A stretch of 64,000 nt of DNA from Gordius sp. MW1 (taxonomy: Eukaryota > Nematomorpha > Gordioida > Gordea > Gordiidae): assembly GCA_964036665.1 (NCBI GenBank), contig OZ038527.1, positions 4,588,001-4,652,000 of the forward strand, written 5' to 3'. The position numbers and the translations under genes are program-made. The notes under the pieces are model-generated. The model did not search any database. It saw only the letters and a program-made list of their open reading frames with translations, and had not been told where the DNA came from. This document shows, in pieces, positions 23,901 to 38,900 of this stretch; position 1 is the first letter of the stretch; each line of letters starts with the position of its first letter.

Positions 23901-26900
23901 TAAATCTGCTGTGAATTCGAAGTTAAGACACGGCTATGTTATAACCCGTACAACGATTTTTGCTGCGCGGCAAAATCCGATATTAAGACAAGCCCTTTGT
24001 GAGAGAATGTAAATGAGTCCCAAATTAAAAAGCGCTGTCAATTTTTTTTAATGAAACATTAAGCAAAATGCAAAATTTATTTTATGTTTTAATAGAGGAA
24101 GAAAATGAAAACCACAAAACAATTCATGCTATCAGATTTACTATTTTAAACGAGAAAATATTTTTTAATAAAATAAATATTTACGATGATTTGATAAAAT
24201 TAGAATATTGTTGTTTTTTATTCCAATTTACTCATTCACTTTAACTTCGATTAGGACATTTAATAAAACTCGAGCAGTTTGGTAAATCTATATAAAAATA
24301 TATTTAATCGGCATAATTGCTTGCCTATATTCAAAGTCCTATGTACAATTTTATTTTTAAGCCAATTAAAAATTTATGCCGAAGTCGGACAAAATCAGTT
24401 CCAACTTAAAATAAATTTCCTGTTTTTCTTCATTTTCAATGTATATGATGATGTACACCTATTATAATCGTTATTAACGACGGGATGCTCCCCAAATGAA
24501 GTTTCAAATTACTAGAAATTATACCCCTTTCCAAAGGCGTAACCGTAAGATCTGAGTTTGGTAGGAGGCGGGATGGAAATAATTTAGGAAGGGGCAGCAA
24601 AATGATGATTTCTAGAAATGTACCCATTTTTACACTATAGATAATAACTTTGGGATATGGGGGGGGCAACAGTCCCCCCTGCCTCTGGATGAGTCATATA
24701 CGAACATCAAACCTGACCAAATAAGTGGGTTTTCGTTCCCTGTCCTTATTTTTGCAGGACTTTGATACAGACCATTCACTTTTAACTCTGCTAATTGGGT
24801 ACATCCTAAACTTTAATTCGTTGATAAAATTAATCGTAACTAATTGTTAATACAATTCTTTAATCAATTATAGCTAATAATATACTAATGATTTATTCAG
24901 GTGCGAACAAAACTAAGACGCACCCCAGGAGTCGAATTATCCCGAGCGGTTTGATTTTTCGATTGAAACAATTAATTGCTATTCAACTTAAGTTTGTTTG
25001 TTATTAAATTCAAAATAATTTTTATTAAAATAATTATAATTAAATATTACAAAAATAAGCAGAGATAAGCATTAAAAAGGATGGACCCGGAGAAAATGGC
25101 AAAAGCGTTTACCTACCTTCCGAGTTTGATGAAATTCGGAACAAGCGTTTCAATGAAAACGAATTTGATGTTTATGTGAGCGAAATGATTTCCTTAGACA
25201 GGACCTTGAAAGACGTTCGAGCGCCGAGGTAATTTTTTGGCATAGGACATCATGGGAGTAGCCAAGATTTGAATTAGAGGGTGGGGGCAATAACATAATT
25301 TAGGGAGGAGCAAAATAAAAATTTTTCAGGATTTTATTCTTTGATTATTTAAACTTTTGTAGGAAGGGGTGAGGGAGTGCCACTTCATTGCCTCCCTCTG
25401 ACTAAGCGCCCATGTAAGACACGATATAAACTTTACAAAAAATATGAAACTTTATTTGGTTCAGGATTGAATATTAAAACTAATTATTTTATTAATGCAA
25501 ATATTAGGCGAAACGCGCATAAAACAATTTACCAGTGTATTATTACTATCTACTTAAAAAACGCTTTTGAGGGTCAACTTCTAGAATAGTATATTTAAAA
25601 TTTATCTTACCATATAAATTTATAATGACATAGATTGCTATAATATAGAAAACAAGCATAAAAAAGATAAATATAAAATAAAAAATCTTATTTATATTTT
25701 TTTAAGGTTATAATTTAACATTAGGACCTTAAATTTGTAAGCAGTTTTAAAGATTAGTATTATTTTCAAATATTTTTAAGAACTATCCTTCAAATTTATT
25801 TTTGAGTATTAATTAATATCCTATTTAATTTTAAATGCGGATAAGAATGTTCCCTACCATAAAAACATCATTTTCCAAATTTGATTTTACAAAGTTGTAA
25901 TAGAGATTACCTACTTTAATAACATAATTTCTTATAAACCCTCTAATTCAAACTCAACGTTAAATAAATGTTTACGAATCGACTTACCCCTCTAAATTTC
26001 AATCGCATCTTATTCAAATTTCTAGTCAACTGATTTGACTACTACCATCATATATGTACAATCACATATTTCATCGTAAATTGATATTACAAATCCAATT
26101 TCAAATAATTCGACACAATGTTTTCCTTGCTTTGTTTACAAAAATTATATCCAATTCTGCTTAAAACATTCCTTTTAATGTGAAATGGTTATTTTTCCAG
26201 TTGTAAGACCCGAGAATATCCTTGGAACTTATCTTCAACGAGCATAGTAATCGTTTATCACAACGAAGCATGGACCACGTTGTTGAGAAATTTGCACAGC
26301 ATTATCAATCGGACCCCAAAGGAACTCCTAACCGAAATTATTTTGGTCGATGATTGCAGTGATAGACGTAAGAGCAATATAATAACTTTTGCTTAAATTC
26401 ATCAAATTCAATATATTATATAAAAATACTTCAAATTTAAAAAAAGGTATAAAAGTTAATTAACATGATTTTCATCTAATTTTAATTTATATGATGGAAA
26501 TATAAAGTGCGAAATCTAAGCGTATTAATGTTTTTTTAACATTTAAATTTCCCCTTTTTGATTACTAAGATCTAAGGTAATATCGCAGCATAGTGTATCA
26601 TGCATATAACCAGAATGCATCGACTTAATTGCAATATTTATAATTGTTATTTAAGTTTCAAGCTGTTCAAGCTAATATATTCACCATCAAATTTTTTTAA
26701 TTGTAATTTAAGTTATATTGATTTAAAATTTTTATTAAAAAGTTCAACTATTAAAAATACGTCATGTGGAATTTGTATTAAGAAGTGGTAAGGTTGGATT
26801 GATGAAATGAGTAGGATGAAAGTTATTTGGGTCACACAGAGGTACAAATAGAGTTTCTAATGCCTATTGTTTATACATATAAACCTGCATCTTGCCAAAT

Positions 26901-29900
26901 AATTTTTTTTATACATTTCACCTTCATTTATTTATTTTATTCCTTAAAGCTGGACCCCTATGGCGAGATTTATAAAATTTCCCTCAACCCTATTCAGTTT
27001 TTTGTTGAAATTCCACATCAAAAATTGGTAATAACTATTTATATGTATAATACCATTAATTTTTCCAACAATTATTCACATTAGCACACCTGTTTAGACC
27101 GCTGGACGATTACTTATTAACGTTGAGAGATAAAGTTTACATTCACGTAATACGACTCAAGGAGAGGACGGGTCTGATAAAAGCCAGAATTATAGGGGCG
27201 GAAAAAGCGAAAGCTCCAATTTTAACATTCCTGGACGCGCATTGCGAAGTCAGTGTTGGCTGGTTGGAACCGTTGCTTGCCGAAATTTATTACGACAAGT
27301 CAGGCAATGTATTATTTTAAGGAATTTCATTGACATATACTAATTTTGAAAAACCTATATTATAGATGTGATATTATTATAAATGTTGTTAACAAGTGGT
27401 TAGGTTGGATTGATAAAATGAGTAGGGGGGAATTGGTTCAGTAAAGCAGGCACAGGGGTCTAGCTTCGGGTAACAAAATAAATAATGGAAATGAACGAGA
27501 TGACAAATAATAAAATAAATAATATGGTTGTAGCGATTGAGGCAACAAGTGATTGTGGGTTGGAAATTAAAGTAAAAACAGATGGTAGCAGAAAAAGCGC
27601 TGCGAAAATAATGATATAAAGAAGGGAGCATATGTGATATAATTGTTGTAGTTGCTTACCACTGCATACACGTCTTTCCCCAAACCCCCCTCATCTCTCT
27701 CTCATCGCTTTGTTAGGCGAATATTAATGCATACACATCTCCCCTCCCCTCATCTCTCTCTCATCGCTTTGTTAGGCGAGTATTAATGCATACACATCTC
27801 TTCTCCCCTCATCTCTCTCTCATCGCTTTGTTAGACGAGTATTAATGCATACGCGTTGTCCCCCCCCCCACACCTCTCTCTCTCTTCGCATTATTATACG
27901 CGTAGTACTAATGCCAGCTGCGCTGGCAGTTCAGGGCACGCGTGGATGATCTTACAGGAGATTGTAATATCTCTTTGTTCGTATTTAGAATCAACACACA
28001 TAATTAATTCGTGTCTTACTTGATAATATATTTCGTTCCTCTTCGCGATTACGGATTATATTGGGAACGGATATTAATATGATGATGAATAAATTATATA
28101 GTAATTAGTATTCAGAGTATATGGGCTTGTCTTAATATCAAATTCAGATTCAAATGGCGCCAATTTACCTTTATCAAATATTTGATCCAATTTCATGTGT
28201 CAAACTCGGTTGTAATTATTAATATTTTGATTTTTGATAATTAAAACCGTTTTTTTATTTATTTAAATTTTTGAGATTAATCGCTGTTATCTTATGCGTC
28301 TGAAATAAAAATCTGCTGTGAATTCGAAGTTTAGACACGGCTATGTTATAACCCGTACAACGATTTTTGCTGCGCAGCAAAATCCGATATTAAGACAAGC
28401 CCTATTAGGTAAGAATATAATAATTGGGTTTATGGTTATCTTTCTTAGTAATTATAAGACTAAAAGTAAATATGAAATAGTAACGTAATTTAATTGCCAA
28501 CTTAATTTATTAATTTGTTCTTTTGTTTTAATTCATTTTGATAATAATACAACGATATAAATATAGCATTTAACAAATTATGAATAAAGTTAATAGAAAA
28601 TAATGGAGTAGATGTAGACACAGTATTATATAGGTGAATGTGCATGCCATATTTTTAATAAATTTTAATAAAGTTTTGGATTTAGAGGGGGCAGCCGCCC
28701 CTCCCTGCCCCCCCCCGTTGGCTACGCCCATGTGAGTGTGAATGTGTGTGCTTGATTTTCTGAATACACCAGTTGGTCGTTTATTTTTGGTTTTAGGCCA
28801 TCTATAAAAACGCTTTGATAGAATTTATTTCTTTATTGTAATTTGCTCTGTAAAGGATTGTCATTTTATCCAAATCAGTGGTATGTTGATTCTTTAAAAA
28901 ATGTTCGGCTAAGATGGAGTGGGTCGCGCATCTCGTCGGCGGAGCTTTGGATTCTTTGGGACAAGGTTATTTTTGTACCTCTGACGTAATTGCAATTGGT
29001 GTAGAAGATCTTATAAATAAAATTCGAAATATGATTTTTATCTGTTATGTTATTAATAGGTTTAATTAGTGAGAATATGTTGGAGGAAGAATTCTGTGAA
29101 ATTTAAAATTTACCATTTTTATGAATAGGTCTTCTTCTTCTTTATCGAGCATTTGGCTTTACAGTTGTGAGGTTTGTTTTGATGAGTACCTTTCATCTTG
29201 ATCGGGTAAGTGCCATATTATAATTAATTTTCTTAGTTTTAATAACTTTGTCGACTTCTTTCCGCGTGACACGAGGTCGTCCACGTCCTCTCTTCTTCGG
29301 GACCTCCATGTTCAGTACTTTTCATTTTAAATCATTCGTCTTCCTTCTTAGTATATGCTGATTCAGTCAATACCGTTTAATTGCAAAGCCTTGGGCCTGA
29401 AAAAAATTCGCCATTAACCGATATTTCGCGAGTAAACGATGGAAATAAGAGTATATGTACATTATATTAAATATCCATTTCTTACGCTTCGCAATAAAAT
29501 GATATTTTATATAATTATCTGGTTGATTGAACTCGAAAATGTTTGTGAATATCCGATATTGTACTATTAAGCGATTTGCCAATAAACGATGTTTTTGTTA
29601 ATATTATCGTTTAAAAAAAACAAAATGGCGGTTAACTTCGCGATTAAAAGATTTGCGTGATAATCCGATTTGCGATTAAGAAGTTTCGACTGTACCACCT
29701 TAGCCGATTTTCGTAATTTATGTCCGCCATAGGTTGAATACCCATTTTTGTCATGAGAAAGTCATTACTCATATGGTGCTTAGTATATTCCAACCTCCCC
29801 TTTAATCATTCTCATCTGGCTTGTAATAGCTTTTCTTCCATGCCCATAATTCACTTTCATCTCCATACCTTTCCATAATTATCTTTAACTTTCTTAAAAA

Positions 29901-32900
29901 ATGAACAAAGTTTTACATATTCACAAAATATATATCTTTAAGTTCTCACTAAAACTTGATTGACTAATTAAACCTATTAATAGCATAACAGAAAAAAGTT
30001 TATTTCTAATTTAATTTATAAAATCCCCTGCGCTAATTACAACCAATTTTACGTCGGAGAAACAAAATGAACCTTGGCACAAAGAATCCAAAGCTCAGCC
30101 AACGAGATGCGTGACCCACTGCGCCCTAGTCGATCCTGGTTAAAGTATCAACATAGCATTTATTGTGACAACCCGACTGCAGAGCGCGGTACAACAAAGA
30201 AAGAATTCGTCGATCTTCTCAGACCAAAAAATTAACGACCAACCTGGTCAATTTCGAAACTGCCAATACACACATCAGCACTTAACTTTATAATTTACTA
30301 TGTCAACCTATTTCTTCATTACATCTTACTCTTTTTGTTAAACACAATAGGTACATCGTTTTATTATAAAAACCTGTATTCCCTTCTTTTTCGATTTATT
30401 CGACAACCTTTTGCTATCACGTTCTGTAATGTTATTAACATCCATCCCTTCAATCGCTATTGTTGTTCTCACTATAGCATAATTTTTTTCTATTGTTTTA
30501 TCCATCGACAGTCATCTCACCCATTTGCTCACCTTTCTTCATTTTTAAATTTGTGTGTGATTTCATCGCCACCTTTTCCCTGATGATGAGTTATATTAGC
30601 CCAAAATATCGAGTGCCTCATCAATTCTGCTTCGCCTCTTTAAAAAAACGAACATTAGAATCTATTCTATTTTGCTATAATTTAATCAATTAAATTTTTA
30701 AACATTGTATCTTTTTTGTATCTTCGAATTTTATTTAGCGATTAAAAATTATCTTTTTTGTATCATTTACTCATGCTACCTAGGTATAAACAGGTTTATC
30801 TTTATTGGAAATAGAGATTACAATCTTAATAAATAATGATCATGGGTGAGGAGAGGAGGTTTAAAAGTTAATGTTGGGTAACATAGTAAAATAACAAATT
30901 AAATAATCTGTTTGTTTTATCCGAGTTCGTGCCTAGCGTGGGTACGGTCCATAAAGCACAACCCGCCCGAAGCCGATTTGTTAATTTATTTGAGCTTGAA
31001 TACGGGCTTCGGCAAGGGTCAGAGCATTGTAATTTGAGGTGGATGGGGCGAAAATGTCTATACAAGTGAAATCCCAATTTGAGGGGTAGATTATTTTGCC
31101 AGGGATCAGGGTAGAGCCGTTGGGTTGCATCATTCCTTCCAACGAAAGGTCAGACGGCTCTAAAACGGACGGGGTAATAGATTTTGCATTAACTTTTTTG
31201 TGCATGATGTATTTAAAAAGGCAGTGTATGGGGTGCCTTGAATAAACGTCTTGGGAGCAGTTGTGGTAGTAAAAATCGTTAAGGGAATTCCCTGTTTAAG
31301 AGCGATGGAGTATGACTGCTCAGGGTCCTTCAATCTCAATCCAGAAAATGAACTAGAATAAACTTTTAGCCGTTCGTAACCTGATCCATCAAAAACCAAA
31401 GATTTTAGGTTGATATGCTGGCGGGCGTCGCTGTTCGATAAGAGGTAATCTATAAATCGCGATACGAAGCCGCCATCCCTATTCTTTTGTCTTAAGGATG
31501 AGGATAAGGAGGTCCCCGGATTGACGTCGGCAGACCAGATATTGAGAGCGAGAACAAGAGGTGGGCCCTTGCTTGGTGTAATTAATCAGTCGATTAAAAC
31601 ATGGGCGGATTTATGAGAGATAAAGACAGCCAATAAGATAGAGGCAGCTGGGCATATGCCTAAACCATATGCTTTAGTGGTTATTGTAACTTGGAGGAAG
31701 AAGTGTTGAATTTAATGTTTAGTAATGTTTCCAGAGAACCTTTCATAAAGCTACGTAGCTTTTTAAGATATCAGGGAGTAGAAAGGCAGAAGAGGAACGA
31801 AAACAATGTTCAAATTTGAAGATATTGAAATGATTTTTATACGACGGTCCCAAGTCCGTATAAAAAGTGGAGGGTTGGCGTCAGGTCGGAAAGCGGCTAT
31901 CAAAGCCAACTCCACAATGATAGTTCTAAACAAAATTTTCCAACAAAATGCAAGGGGGACATCCACAAGCGACGCCCACTGCATACCCCGCTAGTGCGAT
32001 ATGAACAATACACTAAGGTTACTGCCTAACTCACAACGAAGGCTGTTAAGGAAATTAGTTGTCTAACGAATGCGAATAACGTGCTGGAATGTGGTAACAT
32101 TGACGGAAAAGAGAGTCAAAGTCGCACAGATGCTAAAAAGAAGAAAGGTACACAGCGCCTGCTTACTAGAGACGAAGTTAAACGGAACCAAAGCGCGGAA
32201 GTTAGGAGAAGAATACAAACAATTCTACAGTGGGTCACCAAATCGTAGAAACGAGGTCGATATCGTTCTGAGCAAATCGATCAAGGGTAAGGTGGCCGAA
32301 GTCAAGCGTTGTTCAGACATGCTAAAGTGGGTGAAGATTGCCTATCAAGAAGCCTAACCGTTATGTGCGTGTAGAGTTTTACACATTTAGGTTCTCCAAT
32401 AGGCGGTCAATCCGCCTTAAAGGCGTTTCTACAGAATCATTTAACGAATCTAATTTCAAAGATGGAACTTCTCAATACCCTCCTTAAACATAATGCATTT
32501 TACATATCTTTCTTCTTTATCAATTATTTGGTCCCACAGTCGTGGGTTTGTTTTTATAAAGTTTCTCCATCTTAATCGAGTACGTGTCATGTCTTGACTA
32601 ATTCCTTTGTTTAACTTTATCGACTTGACCTTTCCACGTGATACTAGGTCGTCCTCTTTCTCTCTCCCTCGGTCCTTCCATGTTCAGTACTTCGATTTGC
32701 ATCATTCGTATCCCTTCATAGTATAAGCCGATACCACCTTAGCCGATATTCGTTAATCATGTCCGCAATATGTTGAATAAAGATTTTTGTCATGAGAAAG
32801 TCAGGTCGAGCTTAGTATATCTCAAGCTACATTGTATCATTCTCATCTTTTAAGCTTATAGTATTTCCTTCGTGGAGTTTAATGCCCATGTTTCACTTCC

Positions 32901-35900
32901 ATAGAGTAGCACCGGTCTTAAGATGGATTTGTAAGCTTTGCTTTTCAACCATATTAGCATTTTCTTGTCGCACATTACACCGGATATACTTCGCCATTTA
33001 AGCCATTGGGCGTTGACCTCTGTTGCGCAACCTCCCTCTCGATGTAGCATCGAGGTATGTAAACCTGTCTACTTTTGGTTACTTTAGATGGTCATCTAGC
33101 GATGGGGTGCCTGTAGCGTTCATCTCCATGTTTACCGTTTTTTGATCGCTGACCTTTAAACCATATCCAGTTAAACTCGTTGGCCAATTTTCGACTTCAT
33201 CGAATACTTTATTCTTAGTTTCTTCCCATAGCACTATACCATCGGCATATGGCATACACTCGGCGATGGCTTTTGAATGTATTTCGTTATCGTGTCCATA
33301 TTTTATTAAATAAAAATAGACATAGAGCAGATCTTTGATGAAATCCAATTTCATGAAAAGGTTTTGTCGCCCTAACGCACGAATTTGATGGCTCATATAA
33401 ACCATATATATGCGTCAACGATATTTTGTTTTCTCATGCACCACTATATCAAATAGCGAGGTACCGTGTCCTAAGCTTTTTTCATGTCGATAACGACAAT
33501 AATTAGGTCTCTCACCTTTGCACAACATTTATCCGTTATTTGTCTTAGTGCGAAGATTGTGTCGATTGTGGATTTCGAACATAGGTAATCCATCTCGGCC
33601 TTTAGCTTTTCCTTTTGGCTTCTTGTTCATTTGTGTGTAACTTCATTCCCCTCAAAGAATTCGACCATATTTTTGTATGGCTCAATATCGGGAATGGAAT
33701 CTTTATAATTTGCAATATTCTAAAGTTTCTTAAAAAATCCTTTCCACCTGAGATAAGGTTTGACCGTTCTCGTTTTTAATTATTGTAGAAACTCCGACAT
33801 CGCGGCTTTTCTTCTCCATTATTTTGGCCAAATTGTATTTAAGCCTATCGGCCCTTTATGGTCCTGTTTGTTTGCCATTTCGGTATACGGGGCATTATTC
33901 GTTATTCCAACGGTCTTTTTTGTGGCTCTCTTTGCCTCCCTATACTCTTGATAATCCTCCGTCTTTTTTGATCTATGCCACTTTCTATATAGATTTCTCT
34001 TTCTTTTAATGAAATTCTAACCGATTTATTATAGTTCCCTATTCATAGCTTTGCCTCATTAGGTCTGTCCTAAAACTCGAATCGCTGTTTTTATGTCATT
34101 AGTTAGCGTCTCCCAACCGTCGTTAGTGATGCGGAAAAACCGAGAAAAATCTAGAGACGAGAATTTGATAAATGGAGTCGAGATCGAGACGAGAATTTTG
34201 ATGTCGAGACGAGACGATACAAGATTTTTTCGGCGAGATCTCGACTTTTTATTGATCGTTAGATTTTTGTAAATTATTGTGTATTTTAATTTGCGTGATT
34301 TACATTTGAGGTATTAAGTGTAAATCAATATATATGGAATATATTTGATATTAAAAAAATTCTTAAATGTAGTAAATATTATATATTTTTGCAAAAACTT
34401 CAAAATTTGACAATCATTTACCTAAGTATGGTTGACCCTTAGGGTATGTGAATCTTCTTCTTCTTTATCGTGTTGAAAATCCCACAGACGTGGGGTAAGT
34501 TTTCAGCAGCCTCTTCCATCTGAGTCGCGTAAATGCCATGCCAACTTCCATCTGTTTGACGTCCATATCCTTTTCGATCAGTCGTTTCCAGGTGGCACGT
34601 GGTCTGCCCCTTCCTCTTCTTCCAGGCACGTCCATCTCCAGCGTTCGCCGTGTGACATCGTCCTCGTCTCTTCGTAATACATGTCCGTACCACCGAAGTC
34701 GATTTTCTCTTAAGAAGTCCTTTGTCGCTTGTATACCCATCTTTGTCATCAAGGATTCGTTCGTCCTGCGATCCAGCTTGGTGTAGCCTAAGATCCATCG
34801 CACCATTCTCATTTCCGTGACTTGCAAGAGTTTTTCCTCCGCGGTGGTTACAGCCCATGTTTCGCTCCCGTAAAGCAAGACCGGTCGCACGATGGTTTTG
34901 TACGCCTTGCTTTTTAACCAAATTGGTATCTTTTTGTCACACATGACACCGGAGATGCTGCGCCACTTGAGCCATTCTTTCTTGATCCGAGAATGGACTT
35001 CGGCGGTACATCCTCCCTCTTGATGTAATAGCGAGCCAATATATGTGAACTTATCAACCTCCGAGTACATTGCACCGTCATTTTTGTGCATTTGCGGACT
35101 ACCGCCCATCGTTTGCATGTAAACCGTTTTCTTCTCGCTGATTTAACCCGAAATCCGAAAAACGTTCTGACCATTTTTCGCCTGATGAAAAACCCCTTCT
35201 CTTGTTTCATCGCATAGGACAATATCATCGGCATATAGCATAGTCCAAGGGGCTGGCTTGTGCAAGTCCTTTGTTATTGTATCCATAATTAAATTAAACA
35301 AGAATGGGCTTAACGCTGACCCTTGATGTAGTCCAATCATTATTCGGAAGGGTTTCGTTTCTCCTACGGTAGTCTTAACAGATGCAACCGCGTCTTTTTA
35401 CATTTCCTTGATAAGTCGAACATATCCTTCGGGTACATTTCTGGCTCTAAGGGACCACCATATTAAGTCTCTCGGAACCGGACCCTTTCTAGTAGTTTTA
35501 GTGAGTGGCAGGTCAACTTGATACCTCTAAAGTTGCCACATTCCTGCGCGTCTCCTTTGCCTTAGTATATGGGTATGATCGTACTTTCCCTCCATTGGTC
35601 AGGGATACGACTCTCATACAGCATAGCGTTAAATAGGCCTGTAATTATGTCGATTCCTTCTCCTTTGCACCCAAGCCAAGCTTCGATCGGTAAATCATCG
35701 GGACCTAGCGCTTTCCCTTTCCGCATCTTCGTTAGTTGCGCTCCTACTTCATAAGCCTGCAATGGTAAAACCAAGTTCGAGTTCGGTTCGCGGTCTTCTA
35801 TCATTCGTTTTGTTTATCATATTTTGGAAATAATCTTTCCATCTTTTGATGACTTCCTTCGGTTTGCACAACGTTCATCCCTCTTCACTTTTAATGACTT

Positions 35901-38900
35901 TCAGTGTCGCGACATCTCGACTTTTTTTCTCCCTAATCTTTGCGAGTTTATACATGACTATGTCGCCGCCCTTGGTATCGAGCTTGTTTGCCATCTCGGT
36001 GTAAGCCTCGTTCTTCGCTATCGCAACCGCTATTTTAGCTTTGCGTTTCGCTTCACGATATGCCACGTAGTCTTCTCCTTTCTTCGTACCATCGTAGGTA
36101 CAACGCCTTCTTTTCTTCTATAGCCTCTTTGACCGAGTCATTCCACCCCATAGTTCACGCTTGTGAGCTCTGCCGCCTAGTTCGTCCCAAGATTTGAAAG
36201 GCCGTTTCCTTTAGAACATTTGCAACGGTGTCCCACCTTTTGTTAATGTCGCCCCCCAAGCCTGCAACCTTCAAGAGCGGAGTTGATCGAGCGTGAAACA
36301 TTTCATTTGCACGATCATCCTTAAGCTTTTCGTACTTTGTCCTTGGTGTGTAGAATTTTCTCCTTTCGGGAAAAATCTTTCTTGCTATATCGAGGACAAC
36401 TGGCCGATGTTGTTTGGCGATTTCTTCCCCCGGTATAATCTTGCAATCTTTAACTTGCCACAAATTTTTGCGCTTTACTAGGATGTAGTCGACCTGTGTA
36501 AGGTGATCCCCACTGCTGTACGTCGCTAAATGTTCGGTACGCTTCTGAAAGAAGGTATTCACAATGGCCATATCGTAAGCTTGCGCCATCTGTAGTAACT
36601 TCTCTCCCTTTTTATTCTTCACCCCATAGCCATGCCCGCCGTGATTTCGTTCGTACACGCCCCTTTCTTTCCCAACGTGCCCATTAAAGTCTGCTCCGAT
36701 GATGAGATTTTCGTCAGGCTTCACGTAGCGTATTTCTTTTTCGAGCTTCTCATAGAATTCGTCCTTCTCATTTTCGGAACATCCAACCTGGGGCGAATAC
36801 GCACAAATAACATTGACAAGGCCGCCTTGATCCGCCAGCTTTATGCACATCAATCTATCCGAGCATCGTTTGACTCGACTACCTTGTCCTTAAAGGAATC
36901 GCTAAGCACTATACCGACCCCGTTCTTCTGTGATGGGTAACCCGAGTAGTATAGCTTGTAACCATCTCCTAGCTCCCTGGCTTTTGTTCCATGCCACCGC
37001 GTTTTTTGTAGACACGCTATGTGTATCCTTCGCCTTTTTAGCATCTGCGCAACCTCGATGCTCTTCCCCGTCAGCGTGCCCACATTCCAGCTGGCCACTC
37101 TTGTCCGTTCGACAACTAGATTCCTTAACCGCCTTCATTGTGAGTGAGGTGGTAACCCTTGTATACTTTTCACATTGCACGGGCGGATGATGCAATGCGC
37201 GTCGTTTGGGGAGGACGCCCTAGCATTCTGGTATAAGTTCGTATTTTAAGCTGCCATGTTGTTTGAAGTTGCTTTTTTTACAGCCGGCTTCCTCCACTTT
37301 TTTCACACGGACTTGGGACGTCGTTTGTAGTGTTCCTTAGGGTATGTGAATAATTTTATAATATATTTATCACATATTTGTATCCATACCATTATTAAAT
37401 ATTACAAAATTTTATGCTTAGATTTGAATTTACGATGCGGTAATTATAAAATGATAATAAATTTTGAATAATTTTACAAGTTAAGCGATGGCTCGAGATT
37501 TTTGAACACCCGCCTAACGATTTTAAAAGTACAATAGAGTATTTTTGGACCCGTAATAGATTAAATCTTATATCATGAGTATTTTAGAAGTTTTTATGCA
37601 TTAACTAATAGTGTATCCCCCAAATTTTTAAACCTTAATAAGACATTATGAATACATAGTTTTGTCATATGCATTACTTTTTATATTATAAGCTAAGTAG
37701 GCAGGTACATTCTAATTTACTATAATTTCTATAATTGTGCAATATAAAATAAATACACCAACCTATATTGTATTCGATAAATAACTATTTAATGGCAAAG
37801 TTAGTTAGAATTGGAAGGTAATTATTTGGAATATAAATTTGATTATAGCTATTTTTGTCATAAATTTAAATACGTGCACTTTAATTTAAAGTTTAAAACT
37901 TAATGTTCTTAATTTATAATAATGCTGCTTTTATTGTTGTTTTAACAACGTTTTAATATGTGCAACTAGTTATTAATTTTGTAAATAATAATTTTATTAA
38001 AAGTCACTCGCACTTTGTTATAACGCTATAGTAAACATTTAATAAACACTATGGGCTATTATTGATGATGATAATATCAATGGACATAAACAAACATTTG
38101 CCTTAAATATGTTAAGGTCTACTTTGAAGCTTTAGCCAGGATTAATAAAGGGTCTCAATTTGCTCAATTATGCAACTAATCAACTATAAGCGAACTTATA
38201 ATTTTCTAAGTAGTTAACAGACACTGTGAATCAAATGTAGCTAGAACACTAAAGTTTAATTTTCCATACTTCGAAATTTTTTTATAGTTATATTAGTCTG
38301 CACTTTCCATAAAAAATGTTATCTTTATGAATTAATCCATATCTTTATATTGTCAATGAGATGTCGTGTCCCGCTAAATCGTTAAAAAGTTTGTGTATTA
38401 AAGTTTTTCTACAAGTATAAAAGTTTGCCATTAAGGTTTTACACTTAATTTTATCTTCAAATATTGTTACCACTATTGTTGCCTCAACCTTTGAGACCTT
38501 TGGACCACCACCGTTTTACTTTTTAAAAAAATCAGCCAGCGCTGCCCGGTTTCTAAATATGTATTTTAAACGCAAAGTAAAATTTTAAATCCCTGGCCAA
38601 CAGCTGGTCGCTTTTAACGGATGATACATGCGACGCTTTTGAGTTATGATTTATTTATTAATATTTCTTACCCGTTTTTACATTTTTTTTAATCTGTATA
38701 ATTCGCCTTGGTATTGTTTCTACATCGAATAAACAAAATTTTAATCATAAAAACACTTGGAGTTAACTATTAAAATTTTTTGAAAACAATACTGGTCGAT
38801 TTGACTCGTCACTTGTTATTGATAATTAATTATGGCATACCATTAAACATTATTTTAAGCGACAACGTTATATATATGTTATGATTTCGAGGAATGCTAG

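Larger units (their letters stand above)
34454..37334 (-). mobile_element. Nearly full-length RTE-type LINE (2.9 kb)
   Basis: Minus-strand non-LTR retrotransposon with leader, apurinic-type endonuclease and reverse transcriptase, ending GATAAAGAAGAAGAAG rather than poly(A). Exact 17-bp direct repeats flank it. Order, short 3' repeat tail and wording match the RTE/BovB-like LINEs whose endonuclease is often annotated as craniofacial development protein 2-like. Frames are broken by several shifts, so it is not active. It sits in intron 4 of gene 2 in antisense orientation to the gene. Confidence 0.85.

Noticed and set aside
27660-27880. CRISPR-like array
   Set aside because: Units are contiguous tandem repeats without unique spacers, in a eukaryotic intron.
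34538-37190. Plus-strand open frames at 34538, 35824, 36293, 36632 and 36930
   Set aside because: Antisense shadows of the minus-strand LINE endonuclease and reverse transcriptase.
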